DNA of 64,000 bases, from the NCBI GenBank assembly GCA_951799405.1, contig OX637332.1, positions 12,033,001-12,097,000 on the forward strand. The letters are read 5' to 3'. Positions within the stretch are counted from its first letter, which is position 1. Each line of letters opens with the position of its first letter. The stretch is from Agapetus fuscipes. Its lineage: Eukaryota > Arthropoda > Insecta > Trichoptera > Glossosomatidae. The notes beneath the pieces were generated by a model. That model did not search any database and had not been told where the DNA came from. It saw only the letters and a list, made by a program, of their open reading frames with translations. The translations under genes were made by a program, and so were the position numbers. Shown here piece by piece: positions 45,241 through 56,904 of the stretch.

Positions 45241-45707
45241 TTGCTGTATATTTTCAATTTATGCAATTAAAAAAAATCATTTCATTGAAAAAAAATTTTT
45301 CATACAAATTAAATATAACACCATCTATATATATTTATCTAAACTGATTTGAAACAAACTGGTTCATATCCATTCTTCATTCTCCCGTGACGTTCGATTT
45401 TTAAATGTTCATTTCTTCCGAACGTAGGTAGGTAATTTGAATTCTCTTGCCTTCAATATTTTCAAAACTGCCTTTTAATATTTTCAAAACCGCTTTTTAA
45501 ATCTTGCAATTTCTTGTTTTAAATTGTATAAGTTGATGCCTTCAATAGCTTTTAAACGTGTTGATGCTTTCACAACCATAAATCTGTCCAATTTTAATTA
45601 TTTCATATATTGTATTGTTTTCAATGTCATTTGTTGAAATCGACTGTCATTTGTTTTTGTTTGTGAAAAATTTTCTTCATAGGAATTTCATATACAGATT
45701 TTTTCTT

Positions 45708-45723
45708 TTACGTTGGGCGCCAA
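45708..45723 (-). other. Primer binding site of the gypsy element (tRNA-Lys-like)
   Basis: On the minus strand, TGGCGCCCAACG follows the LTR end after three bases. TGGCGCC is the usual complement to a lysine tRNA 3' end in retroelements. Confidence 0.65.
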
Positions 45724-45725
45724 AA

Positions 45726-45995
45726 TGTGAGGGTTTTTCCTCTGTCCTGCTGATTGACACAATTAATAATATAACATACACACTTTAATATGTTTACTTT
45801 TATTTCTTTCACAATGTATACACAATTAACCACAGCACAATAATATTCTTTATTCTTAATTACACAGGCTTGTGGCTCTCACGCCAGGCAAGCTTTTTTT
45901 TCCTTTCTTTCTGCATTCTTTTGTTTTCCTTTTTCCATTCAAATTTAAATACAATGTTCCATTCTACCAAACAAACAAACTCATCTCGTTACAAT
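45726..45995 (-). repeat. Incomplete 5' LTR of the gypsy element
   Basis: Matches the first 270 of 368 bases of the 3' LTR. It then stops at the 3' tail of a truncated LINE. The missing 98 bases are not found on the far side of that LINE (after 46945), so they were deleted. Confidence 0.8.
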
Positions 45996-46945
45996 CTATA
46001 ATCTAAGTTGCAAGGATATATTCATTCAAAGCTCTCAGATGTATGCCCACAAACAAACACGTGTAGTTCGCGCTTACAAATGCTGATTGTGTACCTACAA
46101 ATAAAATTCAAACCTCAAATGAACATAAGCCCTGCAACTCTTGCCGACATTCCCTGAAACAGGGGTGATATTGGCAAAGTGAACCATTTTTTACAGTATG
46201 GGTGGTCAGCCTCATACCAACCTATAAGTCAAGGAATACGAGCAATAAATAACATTTAAGTAAAAAAAAAAAAAAAAAAACTACAAAACCTTAAAAATAA
46301 ATCTATACAAAAAAAGTCAAAAATTTCTTATGCAAAAAATGTAGCATACTAATAAACCAACATTACAAATCAGCATTGCAGATTACCCGCCACTTCTTCC
46401 TGTCCTTGCATACTTCTTTCATTTCATCCAGAGTCATAACCTTTTTCATACAAGCTCTCCTTTTATTATGACTCTGGATATCCCATTCACTCGCTATTTC
46501 GAAAATTTGGTCCATCCATACCTTTCTCGGTCTTCCTCTTCCACGACATCCATCAATTCTTGCAGCATATACTTTCTTCGTCAGTCTTTCCTCATTCATT
46601 CTCTCCGAATGTCCAAACCATCTAAGTATACTTCTTTTAATCTTTACTTTCACACTTTCTCTTACACCACATTCCTCTCTAACAAAATCATTCCTCACCC
46701 TATCACTCCGTCTTTTTCCAATCATACTTCTTAATTAGTCCATTTCCACTGTATGGACTTTACTAATCTCACTTTTATTCACCGTCCAGGCTTCACTTCC
46801 ATACATCAGAGTGGTCACTAGTATACCACCGTGCACCGCCAGTCGAACATGTTTTGAAAGATTCTGGTTCCTGGCGATGCTAGCGGTAGCACCCAGTACG
46901 CACCTGCCTTTCATTATTCTTCTTTCAAATTCACCGGTCAGTGTT
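45996..46945 (-). mobile_element. 5'-truncated copy of the same LINE abutting the gypsy LTR
   Basis: Contains the tail repeat (45996-46237), a poly(A)/T-rich 3' UTR and the last part of the ORF. The C-terminal 120 codons are open (46363-46725); a TAATTAG change just upstream breaks the frame. It is close to the full-length copy in sequence. It ends abruptly at 46945 and removed the end of the gypsy LTR. Confidence 0.8.
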
Positions 46946-46967
46946 TGATTTAAATCCTTAAACTAAA

Positions 46968-47360
46968 TAAATGATTGAATATAAATTTTCACAGTGTTAA
47001 TACACAAAAATACAGCAAAATATGATATTATAGAATTTACATGCTCTATAGAAAAAGTCATTCATCCTATAATTAGTCTTAGGAATAGATAGATGAAAAG
47101 TTATATGGAGTCTCGTTTAGTTTCGTAGATACTATAAAATTGAGATTTGACAATAAGTTTATGCTGAAGAAAATATTTTTCAGTAATATTAGAATTTTTC
47201 CTGATGCTAACGGCCTTGTTATTATAATAAATTTTTTGTCAAATGCCTAAATATTTTTTTCGCATAGCTATCACATTTTTCTTACATATTGCAGGAAACG
47301 CTAATCATATTTTTTATGGTTTGTGAATTAACACTGAAAATTCATGTTGATTGATTTATG
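46968..47360. repeat. Inverted termini TTTTCACAGTGTTAATACAC
   Basis: 46985-47008 and, inverted, 47318-47345. The same terminus as near 5820 and 7745. About 390 bp between, no coding content. Confidence 0.45.
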
Positions 47361-47393
47361 TTTTTTAAATTTGAAAAAACTCTAATATTTTTA

Positions 47394-47751
47394 AAAACCC
47401 TGTAAAAAAATATTCGCTTTTGTAAGAGCATATCCTATAGCATGTGTGTTTACAAAATCAAGGAGGGAACTTTTTCTGAATTCAACTAAAACAGGGGTTT
47501 CGAAAAAACGTTAGCAATAGTGAATCATTTTTGCTGAATGGAGTCTGTTTCATACAACCTTCATTTAATAAGGCATACTTAATGTTATATTTTAAATTCA
47601 ATTGAATTTTCTACTCACCTTAGATTTAAACTCACGTTTTTTCGAAACCCCTGTTTTAGTTGAATTCAGAAAAAGTTGCCTCCTTGATTTTGTAAACACA
47701 CATGCTGTAGGATATGCTCTTACAAAAGCGAATATTTTTTTACAGGGTTTT
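47394..47751. repeat. Inverted repeat with 117-bp arms
   Basis: Arms 47394-47510 and 47635-47751, nearly perfect, including ACTAAAACAGGGGTTTCGAA. The 124-bp loop has no ORF. Could be a MITE or fold-back element; no clear target duplication seen. Confidence 0.7.
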
Positions 47752-47759
47752 TCAAATAA

Positions 47760-49100
47760 CCAAAGAAAACATTTTTATTTTTGATTTTGTTTTTATTTTC
47801 ACTATTATAATGAAGATAACAAGCTACACCGTTTTCTTTCTTGTACTTGTATTGTTTGTCAAATTTCGTCTTCCTGATGGTACTGTAATGTTATTTTTAA
47901 ATAACATTTTAAATTATATATGCGTGAAGTCAGCGCATGATGGCTGCAGTGACAACGGCGTAGCCGAAATTACTCTTTTATTTAAATAATAAATAGACAA
48001 CGGAACTAAAATTGAAACTTAATATCCATATAATTCTTGGTAAATCGCTATGAAGCTACGCGACGGACAAAGGACGCTTCTCTCTCGGTCTACGCCAAAA
48101 TGTTCACCAGCTCTATTTCTCCTCTCGCTACGTGTCTTCAGGAAGCAAAACATTTCTTTATTTGTACGTTCAATGTGCTACTGCCGTAAAACTTTTAACG
48201 AAGGTATATATAATTGATTTACCTCTTGCCGGCAATAGTTTTTACTGACTCGCTAGCAAGCTAAATGTTATATTCTGTGCTCTTTTAGCAAAAATTCTAG
48301 AGACTTTGATTTTATTACAATCTTATACCATTCCTTTTTCTATTCATTTTTATTTTAATAACTTTTTCCATCCTGGAGTGGATCGCGCACTTGGTTCGAA
48401 TACCATTGTTTGATTGTATCATTTCTGTACTTGCAACTGTAGCTATGTACATTTTTCAGTATTACAAATATTTCTCGCTTTTTCGTGTGAGTTCATTCAA
48501 ACATTTTTTTTTGTTTATTTCACGCAAAATATGCTCAGTTGATATTTTAATAAACGTGTTGATATGGTATTTCAATGTCACGTTATTCCAAATTGATTGT
48601 ACAAATGAAGTTCAGAAAGTTATTTATGCAGGAAATAAAATTTAAAACGTGGATAAAAAGTAATACGGATATTTTCACACGAACTACTAACTGGAGAAAT
48701 TATTATTTAGGGTTCGATTAGGTTTGTCACTCATCGATGCCGTGAGACCTAATTTCCTGTTCCGATGTTTTCTTTGTTAACTTTGTTAACCCAAGCTCAC
48801 AAGAAAAAAATATATATGTACCCTAAAGAGTGTTCCTACTGGTAAAATTTGCTCAGCATTTACAAAACTCGAAAAATCATAATAAGCGAAACACTCACAT
48901 TCATCATCCACTTTTGTAAGTGGCGTAGGGTGAACTCATGACCATCGAAAATAGTTAGGTTCCACTCGCAAAATGCGATCCCTATAGGATAACCTGGAAT
49001 GACGATAAATAATATATGTTCAGGTTAGTAACTGTTTTTTTAACTAACATTACGTCTTCTTGACGTATAGCTGGCTACTTTTTCTGAATCTTCTAACTGA
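47760..49100. other. No gene assigned
   Basis: Mixed AT-rich DNA. A short ORF at 47812 with a hydrophobic start (MKITSYTVFFLVLVLF) could be a signal peptide by chance. Confidence 0.4.
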
Positions 49101-49104
49101 GTGG

Positions 49105-50327
49105 GCAAGATACAGATCTCAGGGATGTCAGCCGTTGGGGCACTGACAACCTTGTAGAGTTCAACGTCAAAAAGACTCAAGCATGTCTGATATCCTTAAA
49201 GAGGATTCCAAACAACTATCTCCCAACTTTCGACAATGTCTCCCTCTCTAACCATGAACACTTAAATCTTCTTGGTGTTTCTCTGTCATCAGAGTTAAAA
49301 TACCATGATGCTATTGAGTCTCGCACAACTTCCGCTTTCCGGCGACTCGGCATATTATACAGAGCCCGTAGGTTTTTTACTTCAGCCCAGTTATTGACTC
49401 TGTATAAATCCCAAATCCGCCCCATTATCGAGTATGGCAGCCATCTCTGGTGTGGTATGTCCAAGAAGTTGAGTGACCAACTTGATTCTGTGCAAAGGAG
49501 GGCAGTGAGGTTGATCAATGATCCTTCTCTGACATCCGATCTGCAGCCGCTCCAGCACAGAAGAAAAGTTGGAATGCTCAGTCTTTTTTATCGATATTAC
49601 CACGGAGCTGGTTCTAATGAGCTCCATTCATTAATCCCTCCCCCTCACTTATCAGAAAGGGAAACTCGTAGTACGACTCTCATTCATCCCTTTGCAGTCG
49701 CACCGCACCTATCGCACCTAAGCTACACGTATAGTGTAACTCCTTACCGCGTTATCCCCGAAGGGGTCGCATGTGGCGAGTTGAACCTATTTATTTTTAC
49801 AGGTAAGGGGGCCGGCCTTACACCAACCACTTCAGTTGAAGTGGGGGTTTCCCAGCTCCCGAAAGAGCTGGTACTCATTTCTTGTGAAGGCTGAGTAAAC
49901 TTTGCCGATATTTTTATTTTGGGGTTAGAAATAAACACCGAAAGGGGAAATCATTTCTGACACCCTCGCGCTCGGTGGGATTCGAACCCGAGCTCACGGC
50001 ATGGAATGCAAGCACTCTACCAACTGAGCTATCGATCGGACTCAACAGTCGATCTCAAAACTATGAGAACTTGGCGTTTTCATGACTCATTCCTTTGCCA
50101 AACTGCCCGTTTATGGAATGGTCTACCAGTATCTGTGTTCCCTTCCCAATTTAATCCGGTTTTATTCAAAACCAACATCAATCACCACTTCCTTGCAGCG
50201 CCTCACGACAGAACCAAGAACTCAAGCAACACCTCTGCGGCACCCTTCCAGGGTGACATAGACCCCTAAGACTCACAAGAATTGGGGAGCCTCCCGCACA
50301 GGATTCCTTAAAAAAAAAAAAAAAAAC
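49105..50327 (+). mobile_element. CR1/Jockey-like LINE, 3' end, with SINE insertion
   Basis: RT C-terminal coding: VEFNVKKTQACLIS-like, FFTSAQLLTLYKSQIRPIIEYG, LDSVQRRAVRLIND, then after the SINE RLWNGLPVSVFPSQFN and a stop. The element ends in a poly(A) tract at 50310-50326. 5' truncated and with the ORF split by SINE-A. Confidence 0.8.
49703..50040 (-). repeat. SINE-A copy inside a LINE end
   Basis: Full head and body. It splits a plus-strand LINE ORF; CAGTCG occurs on both sides and is the likely target duplication. Confidence 0.85.
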
Positions 50328-50654
50328 TTCCAGAAAAGTCAATGAAATTTTGGAGGTTTTTAAGTTTTTAAAATAAATTTTAGCTCACTGTTTCTCGAAG
50401 CCCACATTTCCATTGAAAAATCCTGGCTCTGGATTATTGCTTAACCTCTTTTACATTTGTGTTGTTAACTTGTTATATTATATTGAATCAAAGCATTTCT
50501 TTCACAACTTTATTACGGTTTCACTCGTAATGAAAATCTTACCGGATTAATTTCAAACATTTTAAATAATTATTATAAGTAAGAAAACAACTTTTTTATA
50601 ACATTTGCATTGCTAATATGAAAACAAAAATATTTAAAACACTTTTTATTTAGG

Positions 50655-51705
50655 CCTGGTATGAAGTTAAATGTTATTTCGAAGGATAAAGGATGTGTAT
50701 GGCAACGGTGTCGCAAAATAAAACACACAGCGTTTTTGGTTCCAACGGTTTCGTTCAGGAAATTTCGGCCTGCAGAACAAACCTCGTGGACGGCCTGAGA
50801 CCAAACCTGATAATGAAGAATTGAAGGCTATTGTGGGATCAAATCCATCGCAAATCACGTCCGAGTAAGCTGTAGGCTGCATAATTAGTGATAAAAATAA
50901 AAACACCCACATAAAGCTAATTTGAAAGGTGAAAAAGCTTGAAAGGTGGGTACCCCACAAATTGGGTGAAGCAAATTAACAAACGCGCGTCGACTGCTGC
51001 GATGCATTACTCAACCGGCACAATAATGAAGGACTTTTAAATCGAAGTATTACCTGTGGTAAAAAATGAATCCTGTACGATGATTAGAAGTGCTCATCGC
51101 ATTGGCTGAACCCTGCCAAATCAGCCAAATCATGCCCCAAGCAAAAAATTGGCTCAAAAAAGTTACTTGTGAGCATTTGGTGGACTCGTACCAGTGTCGT
51201 TCACTACACCTTTCTTAAATCTGGTCAGATGATTACGGCAAATGTCTATGGTCAGCAACTGCAAGCCATGATGGAAAAACTAGCTGCTAAACAACCGAGG
51301 CTGGTCAATCGCTCTAGGCCACTGCTGTTTAATGACAACGCTAGACCACACACTACACAACAAACGGCTACCAAATTAGAGGAGCTTCAATTGGAATGTT
51401 TAAGACATCTTCCGTACTCTCCGCATCTTGTTCCAACAGTTTTAAATTTATTTCTAAATTTGGATAATTTCTTGTAAGGGAAAAAATTCAACTCCGATGG
51501 GGCAGACCTAACCGGCTTCAAAGATTGTATTGATTGCCATGCGAATAGTTATTTTCGTAAAGGGATCAGTTAACTACCTATGAGATGGTAAAAATGCATA
51601 GATAGCTTTGGTACGTAAGTACTTTGATTAAATAAATGTATTAGATTAAAAAAAAAAAACTTTTTGTTCCTTCCATACAAAACGTGAATTTCATATGTAA
51701 AGACC
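50655..51705 (+). pseudogene. Mariner transposase relic (second family)
   Basis: Segments in several frames: RGRPETKPD-like near 50785, WWTRTSVVHYTFLKSGQ, VYGQQLQAMMEKLAAKQPR, LLFNDNARPHTTQQTA and LRHLPYSPHLVPT. The usual PYSPDLAPTD has lost its Asp. Frameshifts and stops make it dead. Ends resembling AGGYCT..ATGAA at about 50652 and 51705 may be the terminal repeats. Confidence 0.75.
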
Positions 51706-51802
51706 TAATATTATAAGTACCCAGGGTAAAAAAAATTTAGAAAGAAGCCGCTAGATTATCTGCTTCGAGAAGATTCTAGCGAAATCCACCTCTAGCAATT
51801 TC

Positions 51803-51995
51803 TATTGCTGTTTCAGGGAAGGACGGCAAGAGTTGCAGGGCTTATGTTCATTTGAGATTGGGTTGTTATATTGTAGGTCCACATGCGGCATGTGTTAGCG
51901 CGAAATTATACATGTCTGCTTGTGGGAATGCATTTAATGTAAATCTTGAATGATATATATCTTTGCAGCTTAGATTAGATTAGATTAGATTAGGT
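51803..51995 (+). repeat. LINE tail repeat, 5'-truncated
   Basis: Starts at CTGTTTCAGGGAAGG and ends in (GATTA)n, immediately next to a TATA-containing LTR-like stretch. Confidence 0.75.
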
Positions 51996-52232
51996 ATAAA
52001 AGGGCGCGAACAGCTGGCAGGCAGACAGTCTTCATACGACATTCTACTTTAAAACACAAATTACATTTTAAGTGAACACAAACTACCTGTGAAATAAATT
52101 TAAATTGTTAAATAAATGTAAAAGTGTAAAAAATATATACAACTGTGAAAATAAATCTAGTGTGAAATAAATACTCTAAAAAAAGACCAGTATTTTGAAT
52201 TCCCAAAATATTTGAACCCAAAAAATATAACA
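51996..52232 (+). promoter_or_regulatory. TATA-containing LTR-like fragment
   Basis: GGTATAAAAGGGCGCG is followed about 30 bp later by GACAGTCTTC (initiator-like) and then several AATAAA signals, the order expected in the R/U5 half of an LTR. Its upstream part was replaced by a LINE tail ending exactly at 51995. Could also be a host promoter. Confidence 0.45.
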
Positions 52233-52359
52233 GTCTACATATATTCTAGTAAATCCAAGCAACAATCATTTGGTTTCACAATATTGAAAAAAAAAAACAG
52301 ATTAAATTTTCTATACTGCAAACTATTTCACGTCTAACAAGCTTTGTTTTATTTCTGTA

Positions 52360-52730
52360 CTTTAGAGCATAAACAACGGAAGCCCACTTTTTTGCGTTTT
52401 TGAGTTAATGATGCAGAATTTCTTATAAATTATCTGTTCTATAAGTGGTAAAATATTGGAGTCCTCGGACTCATAGTTACTGATATATCAAGTGTAATAA
52501 ATATGGGATGCACATAAAAGTGCGAGCATTAACCACGGAAGTTCCACATAAATTGTTCACATTACTTCACATTAAATAAATATCGATAAAAGAATAAAAA
52601 CAGTATTTACAGATCAAAAATATCTTGTCTAGTATAGAAGTTATGATGGTTTAAAAAAGTGCACATTTTCACTAAAACTCGTCTCCTGCACATTTTACTA
52701 AATGTGACTACCGTTGTTTATGCTCTAAAC
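52360..52730. mobile_element. MITE with 20-bp terminal repeats and TA target
   Basis: Ends TTTAGAGCATAAACAACGG in inverted orientation, 371 bp apart, each flanked by TA. Fits Tc1/mariner-type insertion. AT-rich interior without ORF. Confidence 0.65.
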
Positions 52731-53045
52731 TACAGATTTAAACTTTAATTCAACTTTCTTGTTCACCTATTTGCCCATCAATTTATCAGTAAATAATTTA
52801 AATAAATAATTGTTGATCTGCAAGAGCATGCTTATGTATGCAATATGCATGGATAGTGAATTCAATAACTCATATTTCAGTACATGTGATTATCAACTGT
52901 ATAGATTTAAACTTTCTACTTTAAATATTACAAAAGGCAGATCGTATCTATAAGCAGAGGTTTATTTATGTTCAATCACACACAATGCGATTTCATTTAC
53001 TAATGGAAATCTAAACTCTGTCATCCCGTGTCATGTTGGAAGGAT

Positions 53046-53172
53046 AATCTATAATCTAAGCTGCAAGGATATGTAAGCATTTAAGGCTCATATGAAATAC
53101 ATGCCTACAGACAAGCACATGTAGGTTCGCGCCTACACACTCTGCATGTGTGCATACAAATAAAGATATAAT
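53046..53172 (-). repeat. LINE tail repeat, 3' half
   Basis: Carries TAATCTAAGCTGCAAGGATATG; stops at GTGCATACAAATAAAG. Confidence 0.6.
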
Positions 53173-53571
53173 AACTCATTTGAAATTTACTGGAGTGCTA
53201 ATTATGGCTCAAATCGAACTTAAATTTTGCATTTTAAATCTGAATATCAAGCTTGAATGTTATTTTACCATATATTGCCTACCTATTAGGCGCATGTGCC
53301 TATATGGGATGCACGCCCTTGAGGTACATAGACAAAAATGTCATGGACGGGGATGAAAGAGGGAGATAAGCTTATAGTTGTAAAAAATGCAGTCGGGATT
53401 TTTATGTGTTTTTTCTTCAATTTATCACCATCACAATAACAACGATTAGTCAGCCTTCTCTGGCCGGATGCATCTGGGATACAAATTTGGCCGGCATATC
53501 AATATCAGATCATCTGATTACTTCACTTAAAGCTTAGTATGAGTTTAACCATAAACAAAATATTAAACAAT

Positions 53572-53705
53572 GTTTTACTTTGCCAATGTCATCCCTGTTC
53601 AGGGAAGGTCTGAAGGATTCATATTAATTTGAAATTTGGATATTAATCTTTATGTAAATATGCAGTATTTTTCAGCAAAAACTTACACGTCTGTACTTGT
53701 AGGAG
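53572..53705 (+). repeat. LINE tail repeat, middle part, old
   Basis: TTTACTTTGCCAATGTCATCC and the AGGGAAGGTC block are visible. Confidence 0.5.
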
Positions 53706-53974
53706 TGCTTGTAATATAAGTCGTAAGTGTTAATTTAATAAGCTCGTTACAACTTAGTTTATTGATAATATATCTACGTTTTCTGAAATCCCCATTTTGA
53801 AAAGAAATCTTCATTCTGATTGAAATCTTTTTCAATAAAAGATTCACAAAATTACTCCTGAAAATATAGATAATCACTCTTTAAGTTCGATGTTTATTAG
53901 GGCTCAAATTTGATACAGTAAGTTAACTTCAACATTTGTTGTGTTTTCTTGTGAGTTTCACGTAAGTCAGGCCG

Positions 53975-54124
53975 TGTTTGAACCCCCGCCTGCGTGCGCT
54001 AGTCCCTCCGCCCGCCGCCGCGGCGCTGCGTGCGCGCCCGGGCGGGGGCTGCCCAGTGTAGTGCAGTCGCGCCCGCCCATCAGTCCGGTCCCGGGGTCCT
54101 CCTGCTCCCCAGCAACCCGGCGGC
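53975..54124 (+). promoter_or_regulatory. GC/CpG-rich 5' UTR or promoter upstream of the 54125 exon
   Basis: About 150 bases of dense CpG, sharply bounded by AT-rich DNA. A TCAGTC initiator-like hexamer lies at 54080-54085. No TATA box is evident. Confidence 0.4.
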
Positions 54125-54220
54125 ATGCAACGGTGCGGCCTGTGCTCGCTCCTGGCGGACCTCCTCTGCCGAGCCGTCTGCGGGGCCAGCCACGACTCCA
54201 GCGAATCCCGCAAGGACTCG
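54125..54220 (+). CDS. Candidate first coding exon in a GC-rich island
   Basis: ATG in a GC-rich context opens 32 codons (MQRCGLCSLLADLLC...) and stops exactly before a GTGAGC donor at 54221, phase 0. Cysteines at residues 4, 7, 15 and 19 in a hydrophobic N-terminus could be lipidated or form a signal-like segment; this is inference. The 53975-54225 island is far richer in G, C and CpG than the rest of the window, as at many insect gene starts. The next exon must lie beyond a long intron and was not found. The family is not recognised. Confidence 0.5.
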
Positions 54221-54329
54221 GTGAGCGCTCTGCACCCTGAACCACGAACCCCATTCATAACCATAAAACCCAAAACAAATCACACACAAAAACAAACAAT
54301 TAAGCTCTCTCATTAATTGGAATGTACAA

Positions 54330-54500
54330 AGTTGTCACGTTACACGACCGGGCTGATAAGGAAAAGGATAACAAATATTTTGTTATTGGTTTGCTAACGT
54401 CCGTAGTCGCATACAAGTGTGACGTTTGGTCGCAGACAAAACAGTTTCGAATTCAAATATATTCTGTTCCCATTGCAAACATTTCAACTTAAAATAAAAC
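54330..54500. repeat. Unclassified repeat, copy 1
   Basis: Shares GTCAC..ACG, AATATTTTGTTA, GGTTTGCTAA.GTCCGTA and GACGTTTG with 56625-56800 in the same order and orientation. Confidence 0.45.
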
Positions 54501-55176
54501 TGTAAACTTTAATCTTTTTAACACAAGAAAAAAACCTTATTCTCGTTCTTTGTGATAATTGCCTACATTTTTAGGTTGCTTTTGTGTTACCATCAATGAA
54601 AGTTTGCTTGTTTACTTTGGCTGCACATTTCTGGTTTGATGGATTGCATGTTTGTCGCCAGCTGCACCTGAGAAGCGGAATTATTTTCACGGTGATTTTG
54701 CGGCGGACATGACGTGAAGTTGGCATGCCGCCTTGTGTGTATTTACAAGAGCCTGCGCGACGCTCGTGGCGCATGCGCACGGAGCACGTCTCCACACAAA
54801 GTCAAATACTCGGTGGGATATTACTCGGTATAAAATCTATGACACTGTTTGGCACATTAACCTACTGGTTGTATTTATTATCATGCATTCATGCACCGTA
54901 CCTACTTAATATTATTTGTAAATAACTTCTTGTTTATGATCCAAAAATACTCATGCATTCACATTTGGCGTAGACGCGTTATAAAGTTTTTGTGATAGAA
55001 AACTTTACGTCTATTTTTCTTTCGTATACACAAATGCATATATGCACAAATATGCAGCTTTTATAAGCGTTTAATCTCATTTTGGATTATAATATCCATC
55101 TAAATGTACCTTCAGATCATAATAGAAAGGTTCTTATTGACAATCATTTATTCTGTAGGTATAAATGGTATCTCCT

Positions 55177-55215
55177 GACGATACCATTTATAGGTACCTT
55201 ATAAATGGTATCGTC
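55177..55215. repeat. Perfect 16-bp hairpin with a partial third copy
   Basis: GACGATACCATTTATA, loop GGTACCT, exact complement. TATAAATGGTATC also occurs just upstream (55160-55172). Confidence 0.8.
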
Positions 55216-55344
55216 ATATCGTATGCTTTATAGAAAAACAGCAAATAAAAAGACTATATTATATATTTTTTATACAGAGTATTTTTTTTTAAGAAATTCT
55301 GTGCGAGAGACTCCCTAAATTTCAGAGACTCTAGGGGTCTATAA

Positions 55345-55602
55345 CACTTGTTGTTGTGCCGCAGAGGTATTGTTTACGAGCTTGATCGTCGCTACAAAGC
55401 GCCAATACTCAAGCATGGCCCAGTTGCTGTAAGGCTGGATGGACCTTTTGTGACCGGTCTTTGGTAAAGGTTTTATGATTTTTTCAACCCAGCGAAGAGC
55501 ATATTTGAAAACATAATTGGTATAATTTTGTGCTCCGCCGGGATTCAAACCCACAACCTTCCATTTATGAATTCGAAGAGTTGCCACTGGACCGGTCAAA
55601 TG
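55345..55602 (-). repeat. SINE-B copy
   Basis: Minus strand: head with GTGGCAACTCTTCGAATTC changes, box B GGTTTGAATCC; body well preserved. Confidence 0.75.
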
Positions 55603-55609
55603 TATGTTT

Positions 55610-56620
55610 AAACACAATATTAAGCGTGCCTGTTTGTGAATAGAGAGGGAGATAATGAGTAATAGTAAAGATAATGTTGTGCCAAGAAAATCTTTCATTT
55701 GCCAAATATTTTCAAAATAAAATTACACTTGAGATGGCTTTTCTGTAGTCTACAAACCCATTCCTGGACGTAGGCCTCCTCAATTCATCTTCATACCTTT
55801 CAATAGGCTGCTATGTTTAGGTAACCAATCTGCTCCTGAAGATGTCTATTAACGCGAAAATGTTCGAGCACAAAAAATAATTAGTGAATTAATTCATTCG
55901 AGCACAAGAAAGAAATAAGTGAATTAAAACTATGAATACCCATTTCAATTTTTAACAAATTTTGCTATGTTTAGGTTTTTAATTAGATATTTCAATATTT
56001 GGTTGGAAGAAGTTGGCTATAAGTAACCGCGTTTGTCAGAGAAGTTGGTGACTAAATGTTGGTCTGCAAGGACTCTTTTTTTTCTTCCCTACCCTCAACG
56101 CAAGCCTGGCGGACATCCCCGGATCTGCCACTTCTCTTGATAGATAATTTACAAATCTGGGTGAAATTAGGCAACGAAAGTTCAACCAATAATAAAGTAA
56201 AATAAGGCTTGCCAAACTAGGATTTTTCTATTGCAGTTGAGCTTGCATATGGCTTTTTACGTACCTACCCACTAATCAAATAAACACCGCGTCACCGTTT
56301 CAGGGGTGTATGACGCTTGAGGCGTTTGAGTTATACTGCTAAATAGCATATTCCGCGTAGAGGTTTAAACTTGTACAATTGGTTAATTTTTTTCTGGTCT
56401 TGAAATAAAAGTACTAAAAAACAAATAATATTTTTTCGATGTAACGGGGATCAAACCACATACCTTCTGAGTAAACAATAGTGATGTCAGGCTTTTTTTT
56501 ACTTAAAATCTCTAAAAAAAAGTATTGAAATCACCATATGAAAATAAACTTTACATTAATTCCATTTCAAGAATTATTTTTTAACGTTAACAACGACGTC
56601 TGCACACGAATTGAAATCGA
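55610..56620. other. No feature seen
   Basis: No repeat family or coding signal recognised. Confidence 0.5.
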
Positions 56621-56624
56621 CAAA

Positions 56625-56800
56625 ATTATTACGTCACACGGTGTGGTTGCTAGGAAGAAGTCAAAAAAATATTTTGTTAATGGTTGCTAAGGACCGTAAT
56701 ACAACAGAGTATCGTAGTGACATACGTTTGTGGCGTTTACCCGCTGAGAAAAAAATATGAATCCAAATTTAAACTGAGTGCATTGTTATAGTTTAATTAT
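56625..56800. repeat. Unclassified repeat, copy 2
   Basis: Diverged partner of 54330-54500. Function unknown. Confidence 0.45.
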
Positions 56801-56904
56801 TATTAACATTATTTTTCCAAAGAGCTATAAAGAAAAAGTAATTTTCCTTTGATTGTAGCACTATTTATTTTAAATCTTTTATTGTTAATAATTACAACCG
56901 CTTT

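Larger units (their letters stand above)
36661..45995 (-). mobile_element. Ty3/gypsy LTR retrotransposon interrupted by a LINE
   Basis: Order on the minus strand: 5' LTR (incomplete), primer binding site, gag with three zinc knuckles, pol with protease, RT and RNase H, a 3.56-kb LINE insertion, integrase, polypurine tract, 3' LTR. The protease-RT-RNaseH-integrase order is typical of Ty3/gypsy (Metaviridae). No envelope ORF is present. All key catalytic motifs remain, so the copy was recent when the LINE landed. With the LINE removed the host element is about 5.8 kb. Confidence 0.9.

Noticed and set aside
47812..47989. Short ORF with a signal-peptide-like start
   Set aside because: Isolated, no splice signals in phase, AT-rich hydrophobic codons arise easily by chance.
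53929..54313. Several long ORFs on both strands in the GC-rich island
   Set aside because: High GC removes stop codons; only the 54125 ATG frame ends at a good splice donor.
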